A stretch of 64,000 bases of DNA from contig PKTB01000006.1 in assembly GCA_002869385.1 (NCBI GenBank), forward strand, positions 152,509 to 216,508, written 5' to 3'. The notes beneath the pieces are model-generated. The model searched no databases. It saw only the letters and a list, made by a program, of their open reading frames with translations, and had not been told where the DNA came from. The DNA is from Marinilabiliales bacterium. Lineage in GTDB: Bacteria > Bacteroidota > Bacteroidia > Bacteroidales > ML635J-15. Below, one piece after another: positions 1-9,800 of the stretch (position 1 is its first letter; each line of letters begins with the position of its first letter). A program made the translations under genes and the position numbers.

Positions 1-1
1 T

Positions 2-613
2 TCAATAGCAAATACTCCAAGCACAATTGCAGGATACGGAATTACTGATGCAATGACTACAGCACATGCTTCAAATTCAATAAATACATCTGATATTACT
101 AACTGGAATAATGCATATTCATGGGGAGATCATTCAGTACAAAATTACTTAGAAAAAAGCGGTGGTACAATGAGTGGAAATTTGAATGCAAGTGGTACAT
201 CCAATATTTCTGGTTTTAATGCAAACATAACGAATAGTACAAACTCTACTTACACTCTTTCTCAGTCTGATAATGGGAAAGTCATAAATATAAACAACTC
301 CGGCAATGTCAGTTTTGTAATTCCTTCAGGCTTATCAGATGGTTTCAATTGTTTGGTTGTACAAAATGGCACAGGTCAAGTAGTCTTTAGTGCAGGATCG
401 GGAGTTACAATACATAATAGACAGAATTTCGACAGAACTGCAGGACAATATGCGATAGCAACAATAGTAAATATAGGTTATGAAACATTCGTTATTTCTG
501 GTGATATGCAATATAATTATGAAGAAAATACAAATTATTTTAATAATATTATTTACCTCACAATTATCAATTGGTCAAATTGTACTACCAGCTTATCAAG
601 GTACATTTTATAG
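2..613 (+). CDS. Phage-tail-fibre-like repeat protein, 5' end outside window
   Basis: The frame is open from the first complete codon of the window, so the ORF-track start at 53 is an internal Met and the gene begins upstream. The visible part holds motifs typical of tail-fibre or collar-type repeats in Bacteroidetes and their phages: GYGITDA, then W..AYSWGDH, then a 'LEKSGGTMSGNL' segment, followed by a beta-rich C-terminal domain. It is probably a trimeric fibre or surface structural protein. The last 31 codons overlap the signal peptide of the next gene; a natural end would be just after 'FVISGDMQ', so the original stop may have been lost. Function is inferred only from the motifs. Confidence 0.6.
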   Translation, partial: SIANTPSTIAGYGITDAMTTAHASNSINTSDITNWNNAYSWGDHSVQNYLEKSGGTMSGNLNASGTSNISGFNANITNSTNSTYTLSQSDNGKVININNSGNVSFVIPSGLSDGFNCLVVQNGTGQVVFSAGSGVTIHNRQNFDRTAGQYAIATIVNIGYETFVISGDMQYNYEENTNYFNNIIYLTIINWSNCTTSLSRYIL

Positions 614-1253
614 TCAAAATTGTGATTGCGGTATTGTTTATGATTATGATGGAAATATATACAATACCATTATAATTGGAAATCAATGTTGGATGAAAGA
701 GAATCTCAAAACAACTCATTACTCAGATGGAACTGAAATACCTGTCGGAAATATATGTGATTACGAAAATAACCCTACATACTCAGACACATATGGAAAG
801 CTTTATACTTGGGCGTGAATAATGAATGGAGAACTTTCGAGTAATACTAATCCTAGTAATATTCAAGGAGTATGTCCAGTTGGTTGGCACCTTCCTAGCG
901 ATTCTGAATGGATAGAATTAGAAGTCTTTCTTGGCATGAGTACAGCTGATGCAAATCTTGATGCTAAATTAAGAGGAGATATAGGTGGGAAACTAAAAGA
1001 GGTTGGAACTACACATTGGACAACACCAAATACAGGAGCCACAAATGAATCTGGGTTTACTGCCCTACCGGGAGGTACAAGAAACAATGTCGGGACATAT
1101 TCAGGAATAGGACTTTATAATGCATTTTGGTCAGCAACCGAATCAAACTCCATACAATCGCAATACAGACTAATATACTATGACAACACTGCAATATGGA
1201 GAGGTCCTCACATGAAAGTCGATGCAAAAAGTATTAGGTGCATTAAAGATTAG
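519..1253 (+). pseudogene. FISUMP-domain secreted protein interrupted by in-frame TGA
   Basis: Two adjacent ORFs in the same frame (track 480..818 and 822..1253) read as one protein if the TGA at 816-818 is passed. The start is placed at the ATG at 519, which gives a clean signal peptide (MKKIQIILIILFTSQLSIGQ). The rest matches the Fibrobacter succinogenes major paralogous (FISUMP) domain: GNQCWMKENLKT, GKLYTW, CPVGWHLPSDSEW, GGKLKE.GTTHW, NTGATNESGFTALPGG, FWSATES and a C-terminal SIRCIKD. The stop falls between GKLYTWA and IMNGE, the middle of a conserved stretch, so it is not a natural domain boundary. FISUMP proteins are exported surface or extracellular proteins of unknown role. It may be a pseudogene or a sequence error. 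Confidence 0.8.
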
Positions 1254-1382
1254 CATTTTTTATTTTAAATATATCAGCTCCACCAAGCTTACGAAGTAAT
1301 TTCATAAGTTAATCAAAGAAAACATTGAGCAATAAGGATAATATTAAATCTATAAATCGTACAAGTTCAAATTGTGAACCAC

Positions 1383-1409
1383 ATCGGTCACCTGTCACGC
1401 GACATCCAA
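1383..1409 (+). repeat. GGTCAYC-family intergenic repeat, copy 1
   Basis: Short GGTCACCtGTCACgc array just upstream of the pyrophosphatase promoter. It belongs to a family of degenerate 7-8 bp units also seen near 2134, 2274, 3733 and 6725. Confidence 0.5.
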
Positions 1410-1415
1410 CAAACA

Positions 1416-1447
1416 TTTGGCTATTGTTCAATTATTAACTTATTTTG
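1416..1447 (+). promoter_or_regulatory. Putative Bacteroidetes-type promoter of ppa
   Basis: TTTG at 1416-1419 and TATTTTG at 1441-1447, 21 bp apart, fit the Bacteroidetes sigma-ABfr pattern. The predicted transcript would start a few bases before the ATG at 1461, which argues against the longer ORF start at 1374. Confidence 0.45.
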
Positions 1448-1460
1448 CAAAAAAATAATT

Positions 1461-2126
1461 ATGGCAAAGAAAATATCAATAGACCCAATAGGAAAACTCC
1501 TTGGCTTAAGACATAAATCACATCCATGGCACGGGATAGAAATTGGTGAAAATGCCCCTGAAGAATTAACCTGCTTTATCGAAATGGTACCTACTGATAC
1601 TGTAAAATACGAAATTGATAAAGTTACTGGTTATCTTACAATTGACAGACCACAGAAGTTTTCTAGTATTCTACCAGCACTTTATGGATTTATTCCACAA
1701 ACATACTGCGGTAAAAGAGTAGGCAAAATGAGTGCTGAAGCAGTGAATAAACCCGATGTTGTTGGAGACGGCGACCCGTTGGATGTATGTATCCTAACAG
1801 AAAAAGACGTTGCTCATGGTGATGTTCTTGCAAGAGCTATCCCTATTGGTGGATTCAAAATGATTGATGGTAATCATGCCGATGATAAGATTATTGCTGT
1901 TCTTAAGAATGATGCAATGTATTCCAATTTTAAAGATATAAGTGAATTACCTGAATCTGTTGTTAATCGCTTAAAACATTACTTTCTTACTTATAAAGAA
2001 ATGCCTGGTGAAGTTGGAAAACGTTGCGAAATTGCTCATATTTACGGAAGAGAAAAAGCTCACGAATTAATCAGTCTTGCTGTTGATGACTACAAAGAGC
2101 ATATCGAGAAATTGATGTTTGAATAA
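1461..2126 (+). CDS. ppa: Inorganic pyrophosphatase (family I)
   Basis: Hydrolyses pyrophosphate to phosphate in the cytoplasm and so pulls biosynthetic reactions forward. The ORF track starts at 1374, but the first 29 codons do not look like protein and include a promoter; the ATG at 1461 (MAKKISIDPIG) gives 221 aa. Family I signatures are visible: WHGIEIGE at the N-terminus, KYEIDK..G, the metal-binding segment GDGDPLDVCIL around residue 100, and the K...D pair in DDKIIAVLKND. The C-terminus (KRCEIAHIYGREKAHELI) is longer than in the E. coli enzyme, as in many Bacteroidetes versions. It is monocistronic, flanked on both sides by GGTCAYC repeats. Confidence 0.9.
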   Translation: MAKKISIDPIGKLLGLRHKSHPWHGIEIGENAPEELTCFIEMVPTDTVKYEIDKVTGYLTIDRPQKFSSILPALYGFIPQTYCGKRVGKMSAEAVNKPDVVGDGDPLDVCILTEKDVAHGDVLARAIPIGGFKMIDGNHADDKIIAVLKNDAMYSNFKDISELPESVVNRLKHYFLTYKEMPGEVGKRCEIAHIYGREKAHELISLAVDDYKEHIEKLMFE

Positions 2127-2133
2127 AATGTTT

Positions 2134-2155
2134 GATGACCGATGACGGATGTCAG
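2134..2155 (-). repeat. GGTCAYC-family intergenic repeat, copy 2 (inverted)
   Basis: Reads gatgaccgatgacggatgtc on the plus strand, the reverse complement of the units seen at 3733 and 6725. It begins eight bases after the ppa stop codon. Confidence 0.5.
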
Positions 2156-2210
2156 ATATTGGGGAATGCTAGAAGGCCGAAGTGGAAAATATTAATTACA
2201 AGTTTACTAC

Positions 2211-2250
2211 TTTCTGATTTCTGTCCTCTGAACTCTGACTTCTGATTTTC
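2211..2250. repeat. Short direct repeats of TCTGAYTTCTG type
   Basis: A 40-base stretch made of repeated TCTGA/CTTCTGA units (tctgatttctg, then aactctgacttctgatttt). It is flanked by two copies of TAATTACAA (about 2192-2200 and 2258-2266). It lies between convergent genes and holds no ORF. Confidence 0.45.
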
Positions 2251-2277
2251 CGATTACTAATTACAAACATTTGCCGA

Positions 2278-3522
2278 TCACCTACTCACCAAGCCCTCCT
2301 CCCCATTTATCGCACCGCACATAATCTTCTCCGGAGTTTTATCTGCACTATTTACATATTTAAATGACTTACGTTTTACAATATACCTATCCTTACGTTT
2401 ACGGTATTTAAGATCCAACATTGATTCATCTGCAAGGTAAGATATGCCATGCTTATCTGTTGAAACAACAACAACTTTTGGCTCTTTAGTTAAATCAACT
2501 TCATCCAGCTTATATGTTCGTCTTTTTATATTATCACCTCTCGAGAGATACATTTCATCTGGATAAATTTGACAGACATCTGATGATTTAAAACCTCTAA
2601 TCTTAACTTCCGGACCGGTTTTTTCACATACTAAACCAAAGGTTTTGTCAATATTCATTCCTTTAAATTCACTAACTTCAAAAACATAATACGAAGGATT
2701 TCCTTGTTCGAATGACAATTCTGCTTCATACTCCTTCCAAACTTTTCCTTTCTTTTCTCCATTGTCCTCAAAATATAATTTCATATCTGTATCATATTCT
2801 TGTCCTTCTAATAAAGGAATTTTAATTGTTACCTTACTTCCTCCGTTTTGTTGAACAACTTCGTTATCAATTTGTGGTTTCACATATAACATCCCAGCAG
2901 AGCTTAAACAGTTTCCATCATCCGTTTGCAAACTACTTCCGTTATTTAATATATCACAAATTTAGTAAACCTCATTAATTTCAAAATCAACATCAGATAA
3001 TTTATAAGGGAAAAATGCACCTGCTTCAATTTCGATTACTGTACCTTTATCTGTCTCTATTACAAGGTCCGGCTCATATTCTTGCCAGATTTCTCTTGTC
3101 GACTTATCATTTTCCTCTACATATAAAACAGATATTAATACACTTCTGTTTGCACTTAATTCAATAGTATTTTCATCTGAAATGAGAGGCTTATTCTCTC
3201 CAAAATAATCCAAAACGACAAGCTCAGGATCAATCCCTTTTGAAATTATATATTCATAAACGGCTTCCACTCTGTTTCTAGACAGTAACATATTTGAATC
3301 TTCGTTTCCTGTTGAATCAGCTCGACCATATAAATGTATTTTATAATCCGATTCGCTAATGATTTCACATAAACTATCTAAACTCTGTTTGAAAACTTCG
3401 TGAATTTCATATTTATCCACATCAAAAAGGACTACTCTGTTAACTAATTCCTGTGCTGATAAAAAACTGTTTAATAAAAAAATAACACTCAGGCTGGCGG
3501 CAAAATTTCTTAGTGTTTTCAT
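2278..3522 (-). pseudogene. OmpA-like exported protein interrupted by in-frame TAA
   Basis: Two minus-strand ORFs (track 2962..3522 and 2278..2931) are in the same frame, separated only by a TAA at 2962-2964. Read through, they give about 414 aa. The N-terminal part has a signal peptide (ending LSAQ) and an OmpA C-terminal-type domain: VLFDVDKYEI, IHLYGRADSTGNEDSN, LSRNRVEAVYEYI, a fold that normally binds peptidoglycan. The part after the stop (ICDILNNGSS...SAGMLYVKP) reads as a continuation with beta-rich, Lys-rich sequence I do not recognise. The downstream ORF has no ATG of its own; the track start is a TTG (Leu), which supports a single broken gene. Its last codons run into another GATCACC/CTCACC repeat. 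Confidence 0.7.
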
Positions 3523-3732
3523 AATGTCTTATTTTTAGTTAAAAAAATGCATAGCAGTAGCGGAACCGAAGAAAACGGATAAACAAAAATGTGTATTTTG
3601 GAAATGATTTCTTACTCCCTCAAAAGTAAAAAGACTTACTTTCTACGCTGCTTTATCTTTAACGCCAAAAAGAGCTTATTTATTGTAATTTTTCTAATTT
3701 TTAACAAAGAATGCAAATGAAACACCTGCCAT

Positions 3733-3757
3733 TGGTCATCCGTCATCGGTCACCGGT
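3733..3757 (+). repeat. GGTCAYC-family repeat, copy 3, overlapping a gene end
   Basis: Reads GGTCATCcGTCATC followed by GGTCACCGGTC. It runs into the 3' end of the minus-strand transporter gene and supplies its last codons (TGDR) and stop. Confidence 0.55.
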
Positions 3758-5200
3758 CTTTTTACTAACCACCAACCAATTAAACAAGATCATTGCAACA
3801 ACAGTTACTCCACCAATTGCAGCAAAAATCATCCAGATATTATAAGGCTGATAAGTGTTCCATAAATAGACAGTAAGGTCATGACCGTGAAGATTCATTA
3901 GTTCTCCTGCCCTATTTATATAATCAGTTTGGCTAAACGAATCAGATATTTCAGGTATATCCAAGCCCCGTTTCTCTACTTCCATTTTCAATAGGGTGAT
4001 TTTGTCAGAATGTTTTTGATAGACGCTTCCCGACAATATTCCGGCAAAGAAGTTTCCTCCTGCCATAGGCAAAAAACTGCACCCCATATAAAGAGCTGTT
4101 TTACCAGGAGGAGCGATCTTTCCAATATATTCTGTAATCTTTGGAGATCCCGCCATTTCGCCTAATCCAAATATCAAAATACTTATAAATAAGAACATTG
4201 GATTATTTGTTATAAAAGTTAGCGACAGACCGATTGTAGAAACAATAAACCCACTAATCATTGAGTGAATTGGTTTCATTTTCATTACAACATATGAAAT
4301 AATCAGTTGAAAGATAATAATGTACATTGCATCAATATTTGTAAGCATTTCAGCGGCAATTGTCTTTTCCTCTGTTCCGATTTGCTCAGCTAACCAAGGC
4401 CATATTCTGTAAATATTATCATAAACAACAGATGTGTCCATCCATTGATCAATAAAAACAGGTAAAGTATAAAACAGCTGATTATACATTGTCCAAAAAC
4501 CAACAATAATCAAGAGAAATAGTACAAATTTTAAATCTTTCAGCGCTTCAATTATATTTCGAAATATTGTTTTTATTTCTTCACCAAAAGTTTTAGTAGA
4601 TTCTTCTCTTTCCGGTTCTTTAAAAAACAAAAGCACAATTATCATATTAAATACTATTACTCCTGCCGATATATTGAAAACATTAACCCATCCACTTTGT
4701 CGGGCAAGTGAAGCAACTATCGGACCTACAAATGCACCAATATTCACAATCATATAAAATATTCCAAATCCCATTGATGAAGTTTCGTCATCTGTAGTTT
4801 TAGCAACACATGCAGAAATAATCGGCTTAAACAAAGCTGCTCCAAGAGCTAACATAATGAAAACTGCAAAAACCGATTCGTATGTCGAAACACGCCCAAG
4901 TAGAAAATATGAACTAGCAATCAATGTATATGCAATTATTAGAACTTTTTTATAGCCAATTCTATCTGCAATGGCGCCTGTTATGACAGGGAGAAAATAC
5001 AAAAAACCAACAACTGAGCCCATCATCATTCCCTTTTGAGCTTGTGTAAAACCTAAAGCTCCTGTATCGGTAGAGCCTGTAAGGTAAAGAGCAAAAAGCA
5101 TAAACATTCCATACCAAGCCCAACGTTCAAATAGCTCCATAATATTTGCTACCCAAAATGTTCTTGGAAATTTCTTTAGTATCTTGACAAATTTTGGCAT
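3743..5200 (-). CDS. MFS transporter, POT/PTR-like
   Basis: A 485-aa inner-membrane protein with about 12-14 hydrophobic helices. The N-terminal MELFERWAWYGMFMLFALYL matches the E-x-F-E-R-x-x-Y-Y-G signature of proton-coupled oligopeptide transporters, and ITGAIADRIGYKK and LGALFKPIISA-like segments match the loops after helices 2 and 4 of that family. A likely role is proton-driven uptake of small peptides or related solutes, but the substrate cannot be told from sequence. A large loop around residues 360-430 contains the hydrophilic stretch KHSDKITLLKMEVEKRG. The stop codon lies inside a GGTCAYC repeat, so the last few residues may be repeat-derived. Confidence 0.75.
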   Translation of the reverse strand: MPKFVKILKKFPRTFWVANIMELFERWAWYGMFMLFALYLTGSTDTGALGFTQAQKGMMMGSVVGFLYFLPVITGAIADRIGYKKVLIIAYTLIASSYFLLGRVSTYESVFAVFIMLALGAALFKPIISACVAKTTDDETSSMGFGIFYMIVNIGAFVGPIVASLARQSGWVNVFNISAGVIVFNMIIVLLFFKEPEREESTKTFGEEIKTIFRNIIEALKDLKFVLFLLIIVGFWTMYNQLFYTLPVFIDQWMDTSVVYDNIYRIWPWLAEQIGTEEKTIAAEMLTNIDAMYIIIFQLIISYVVMKMKPIHSMISGFIVSTIGLSLTFITNNPMFLFISILIFGLGEMAGSPKITEYIGKIAPPGKTALYMGCSFLPMAGGNFFAGILSGSVYQKHSDKITLLKMEVEKRGLDIPEISDSFSQTDYINRAGELMNLHGHDLTVYLWNTYQPYNIWMIFAAIGGVTVVAMILFNWLVVSKKTGDR

Positions 5201-5356
5201 AATATTTTCTTTGTCACAAATCTATAATATTATTTATAAATGGTAAACTTTAAATTATAACATATTGAATAGTTAGTGATGGAACCTAAAGAAAGGGCTA
5301 AGTCACACTCCATACCCTATGATTATTGTTCCATGCAAATAAATTAAATATTTTTT

Positions 5357-5364
5357 TATTTTTG
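5357..5364 (+). promoter_or_regulatory. Putative -7 element TATTTTTG
   Basis: Matches TAnnTTTG, 26 bases before the ATG at 5390. No convincing -33 at the usual distance. Confidence 0.3.
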
Positions 5365-5389
5365 TGATGAAATTTAAGCTAATAAAACT

Positions 5390-6694
5390 ATGAAAAGACT
5401 TTTTTACTTTGCCCTATTTGCAATTATTTCAATTAATGTAGCAGCATTTGACTTTGAATTAAGCTCAGTTGTTAAACATCCTGACAAAAACGAAATATTT
5501 ATTGCAGGAACATTTAAAACAATTATTGTTTTAGATTCTGAAACAGGAAAAACAATACGTACATTTGCTGTTGACGAACCTATTTCAGACATAGAATTTA
5601 ATCAGGATGCGAGCATGCTACTTGCTCAGGTAAAATCAAAACTTTTTTTATTAAATCCTGAAAGCGGAGAAGAGTTGTTTTCTAAAAACGGATATAGTTT
5701 TCAGCTATTTGAACAATGTCCATACTTTATTGAACTAAAAGCTTACGGAGATACAAAAGTCATCTTATATGACAGTAAAAACACAGACGTCGTAAAAGAA
5801 ATCCCACTGAATTTCCAACCAAAAGAATGTGCTTTTGATAAAGAGTTTAACAATATCTTTATTACTTCTGCAAAGATTGAAATCGGGAATTCAGAAGAGA
5901 AAAAAACACTATCAGGAAAAGTTGAGAAATCCGAATCATATAATTGTTACAATTCAGCCTATATTAAGAAGCAAGACGATGGTTTTGGATCATATATTTT
6001 AAAATTTGATATTAAAAATGATGAAATTTCAAAAAAAATAACTTGTCCTTTTGACTTTACTGCAACTTACGGATTTTCCTTACTACCAAAAGGAAACGAA
6101 ATATTTATTGCTGACTGGGATATGGTAATAAAAGTAGACAAAAAAGATATTAGCACAGCAATAGAGTGTGAGGATGCTACTTTTAATTATGCTTCAAATT
6201 TCTCTGATAATGAAAACTTCATTTGTATTGCATCAACAAAAACAGGCATATTGTACGATATAGAAAATTCCGAGTGGAAAGAATTTGATTTGCGAGATAG
6301 TTTTGAATTTGCATACACAACAGATATAATAAGCTATGACGAAAAGATATGGCTCTTATCAAAAGATTATACACTAATTGCGATGAATTATAGCGGCGAA
6401 AAGCTTGATAACTTTAAAATTGATGACGCAGGTGACGAAGGATTTAATGTCTATTACCACAATGGCTATTCAAAACAGGAAGACCGTGACAAAGAAGCAG
6501 CTATAATAAATTCTCTTTTAACAGAAATGTCGTTTGAAAATATAAATCTGGAAGATTATATCGGCAAAAGTGATGTAGTATTAGCAAACTTTAAAACAGC
6601 TACCGAGGCTCAAAACTTCTGTAAACAACTTAAAGACAATAAATTACAATATGTAACTAAAATTGCTCCAGCTGACAGAAAAACTGAAAAGTAA
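5390..6694 (+). CDS. Exported beta-propeller-like protein
   Basis: A 434-aa protein with a signal peptide (MKRLFYFALFAIISINVAAF). The body resembles WD40/YVTN-type propeller blades: VVKHPDKNEIFIAGTFKTIIVLDSETGK, DIEFNQDASMLLAQ and KSKLFLLNPESGEEL are typical strand-turn patterns. The last 50 residues (VLANFKTATEAQNFCKQLKDNKLQYVTKI) look like a SPOR-type fold, a domain that often binds denuded peptidoglycan, but the match is weak. Probably periplasmic. No enzymatic motif seen. It stands alone between a divergent transporter and the amidase, with GGTCAYC repeats downstream. Confidence 0.55.
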   Translation: MKRLFYFALFAIISINVAAFDFELSSVVKHPDKNEIFIAGTFKTIIVLDSETGKTIRTFAVDEPISDIEFNQDASMLLAQVKSKLFLLNPESGEELFSKNGYSFQLFEQCPYFIELKAYGDTKVILYDSKNTDVVKEIPLNFQPKECAFDKEFNNIFITSAKIEIGNSEEKKTLSGKVEKSESYNCYNSAYIKKQDDGFGSYILKFDIKNDEISKKITCPFDFTATYGFSLLPKGNEIFIADWDMVIKVDKKDISTAIECEDATFNYASNFSDNENFICIASTKTGILYDIENSEWKEFDLRDSFEFAYTTDIISYDEKIWLLSKDYTLIAMNYSGEKLDNFKIDDAGDEGFNVYYHNGYSKQEDRDKEAAIINSLLTEMSFENINLEDYIGKSDVVLANFKTATEAQNFCKQLKDNKLQYVTKIAPADRKTEK

Positions 6695-6724
6695 AGATTG
6701 TTTAGTATAACATAACATTAACAA

Positions 6725-6775
6725 CTGGTCACCCGAAATCGGTCATCGATCATCGGTCACCCGTCATCACTCACC
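6725..6775 (+). repeat. GGTCAYC-family repeat, copy 4 (longest)
   Basis: Six to seven consecutive degenerate units: GGTCACCC, GGTCATC, GATCATC, GGTCACCC, GTCATCA, CTCACCC. No ORF. Lies about 30 bp after one stop codon and before the amidase gene. Confidence 0.6.
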
Positions 6776-6859
6776 CTTTGATCTAAAAATAACATCCCAT
6801 ATCATTTATTTAATGATTTTTTCTTATATTGCATTCATTGATTGAGAAATAGCTACGAC

Positions 6860-9800
6860 ATGAGAAGATTTTTTACTTTAGCATTTATAATGCTCACTAT
6901 TACTGGCTTTGCACAATTAAGAACAAGTGTAATCTCCAGCTTTTCTGAAAATGAAACAAGTATAATAGCATATAAAATTGATGAGCCTGTTATTCGCGAT
7001 GTAAATGGTGGATATGGATTTATCCTCAAAACTCCCATAGAGTTTACATCTTGTGCTGTCGGTTGGAAGTCCAGTACAAATAATTATCCTGCCGGACTAT
7101 TTTAGCTTGTTTATAAAATTCATAAACCTGGAAAAGGTTGGACCGACTGGCAAATTGATGATGGATTTACAAATCCGGGTGATGCACGAACAGATTTTTA
7201 TCAATCTGACCTACTTTTTGGAATAGATGAATATACTCATGATTCAATTGAGTTTTATATCCACTGTCCTGAAGGTGAAGAGATTACAGAAGTTTATTTA
7301 ATTCTACAAGATATTAGTAAATCTATTGATGCAGATGCTATTTTAGAAGGCGACACTAATGGTTCTAAAGCATGTCCAGAATTACCTGCAATTATACCAC
7401 GATCAGAATGGTGCGGTTCATATACTTAATGTCATAATCCAACTTATGCTGTTACATACAGAACTCCTACACATACAGTTATTCATCATGGTGCAAGTCC
7501 TGATTCATACACAGATGGGTATGCGATAGTTAGATCTTACTGGAATTATCATGTAAATTATAATGGGTGGAGCGATATAGGGTATAATTATCTTGTTGAC
7601 AAATACGGAAATCTTTTCCAAGGAAGGCACAATCCAAGTATGCCATACACAGATGTTCATGGTGCACATGCAGTGTATTCAAACACATATTCTATCGGCG
7701 TTAACTTTCTTGGGAACTCCGATGCTCCTGAAACAGCCCCAACAACTCCACAATTGCAAAAATGTGCCGAATTTCTTGCATGGTGGTTCGATTATAAAGG
7801 CTACGACCCATTATCATCAGCAAGTATTTTAAACCAAGCAGGAACAGAATGGATAACAGAACCTTTAATTTGTGGACACCGTGATGTAAATCCGGGCGGT
7901 ACAACATGTCCCGGAGATGCTTTATATGCACTTTTACCAGACATCAGAACTTCAACAAATCAGATAATCATTGATTGTTCAAGTCCGTCAGATACAGAAG
8001 CCCCAACTACATCAATCTCTACTGACAGAAATTGGTATAATTCAGAATTCGAAGTAATGTTTTCTGATGCCGACAATGCTGGTGGCACAGGTGTAAAATA
8101 CAGCTTTCATCAAATAATGGACTATGATGGCACTGAATGGAGAGCAAATTCTGATAATGGTTTCTTTAATGATAACTTCACATCAGCTATACATAGCGAA
8201 TGGACTCAACTTGATGGGACATGGTCAATAAATTCAGAACATTTACTACAATCAGACGAGACAACAAGTAACTCTAATATATATGCAAGTGTAAGTCAGG
8301 AAGCAGGGAATACTTATCTTTATCACTGGCAGCAAAAATTATCCGGTTCTGGTGCAAACAGAAGGTCAGGCATGCATGTTTTCTGTAGTGATCCAACAGA
8401 TAGTGGCCGAGGTGATTCATATATGATCTACCTTAGAGTTGACAAAAACACTGTTCAGATTTATGAATATGATGATGGTTCATATGCTAATCCTGACGGA
8501 TGGTTAATCACTGAAGATTTTACAATTGATGTAGACACCTGGTATGATGTTAAGCTTATAATCAATACAAATACCGGAATAATCGATTTATATATCGATG
8601 ATGTTTTAGCTGCTTCAGCAACTGATATTACCCCTCTTACAACAGGAATAGCTATTTCTCCACGCACAGGTGATTGTCAAACAGAGTATGACGACATTAA
8701 AGTCTATACACATAGAAATAATACAATAGATGTCTTGCCTGTAATCTCAACAGAGGCCGACATACGTTACCAAAGCCCTTCTACAACTGAAGAAGCCGGA
8801 AGAATTAGAACGATTTTAATTGATAATGCAGATAATTGGTCAGAAAGTGTTTCTAAAAATATCTTTACAGATTTTGATGCTCCATCAACAAGTATAAATG
8901 TTAGCGGAAGCTGGCAAACTGATGATTTTACAAGTAATTTCACAGATACCGATGATTTAAGTGGTATAGAAAAAAGTTTGTATTGTGTATCAGATTTTAA
9001 TGGATCAAAATGGACTGCAAATATGGAAAACGGATTTGCCTACAATTCATTTGATTCAGAAATCGGTACTGAATGGACTAGTCAAGTAGGAACATGGACC
9101 CAGTCATCAGGAAAATTAGTACAAACAGACGAAACAGAAGGTAATACAAACTTATATGCTTATTTACAACAAGATCTATCAAACAGATATTTATATGAAT
9201 TTGATTTAACAATTGACGGAACTGATGCTAATAAACGTGGTGGGTTCCACTATTTCAGTGATGATCCTACACTAACAAATCGCGGAAATGGTTACTTTGT
9301 TTGGTTTAGATGGTCAAGTCAGGAATTAGAATTCTACAAAGTTACTGATGATGTTTTCTCACTAGAAAAATATTACGATATCGAATTAATTGCAGGACAA
9401 TCTTATAACATCAAAGTAATTTACGACAGAATTACAGGTGATACTTTTGTTTATATGGATGATATCTTAGTTGGTGAATACAAAGATTCCGAGCCGTATA
9501 ATACAGGTAATTATGTTTCTTTCCGCAGTGGAAATTCTAACATGTCAATTGATAATTTTAAAGTTTACAGATCCAGATATCCGGATGCAACAATTACATT
9601 ATCAGAAACAACAGATGACATCAGGTACGAGAGTGTCTCGCCCGGCAATGACGCGGCTATGATATATTCAATTGTACACGACTCTGCCAAAAATATTTCA
9701 GCTACTACAACTATTGGAGTCAAAGTTGACTGGACAGGACCAATAACCAGTGGATCTGTTTATGATGGTAGTTCAACAGATATTGACATCACCTACGAAC

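Noticed and set aside
816-818. Selenocysteine at the TGA in the FISUMP gene
   Set aside because: The position aligns to a small residue (Ala/Ser) in a non-catalytic domain and I see no selenoprotein context.
863-1087. Antisense ORF of the track (and most other short antisense ORFs)
   Set aside because: Shadow of the FISUMP gene, no start context, no recognisable protein.
2-1253. Prophage
   Set aside because: Only one tail-fibre-like partial gene; no capsid, terminase, lysis or integrase genes next to it.
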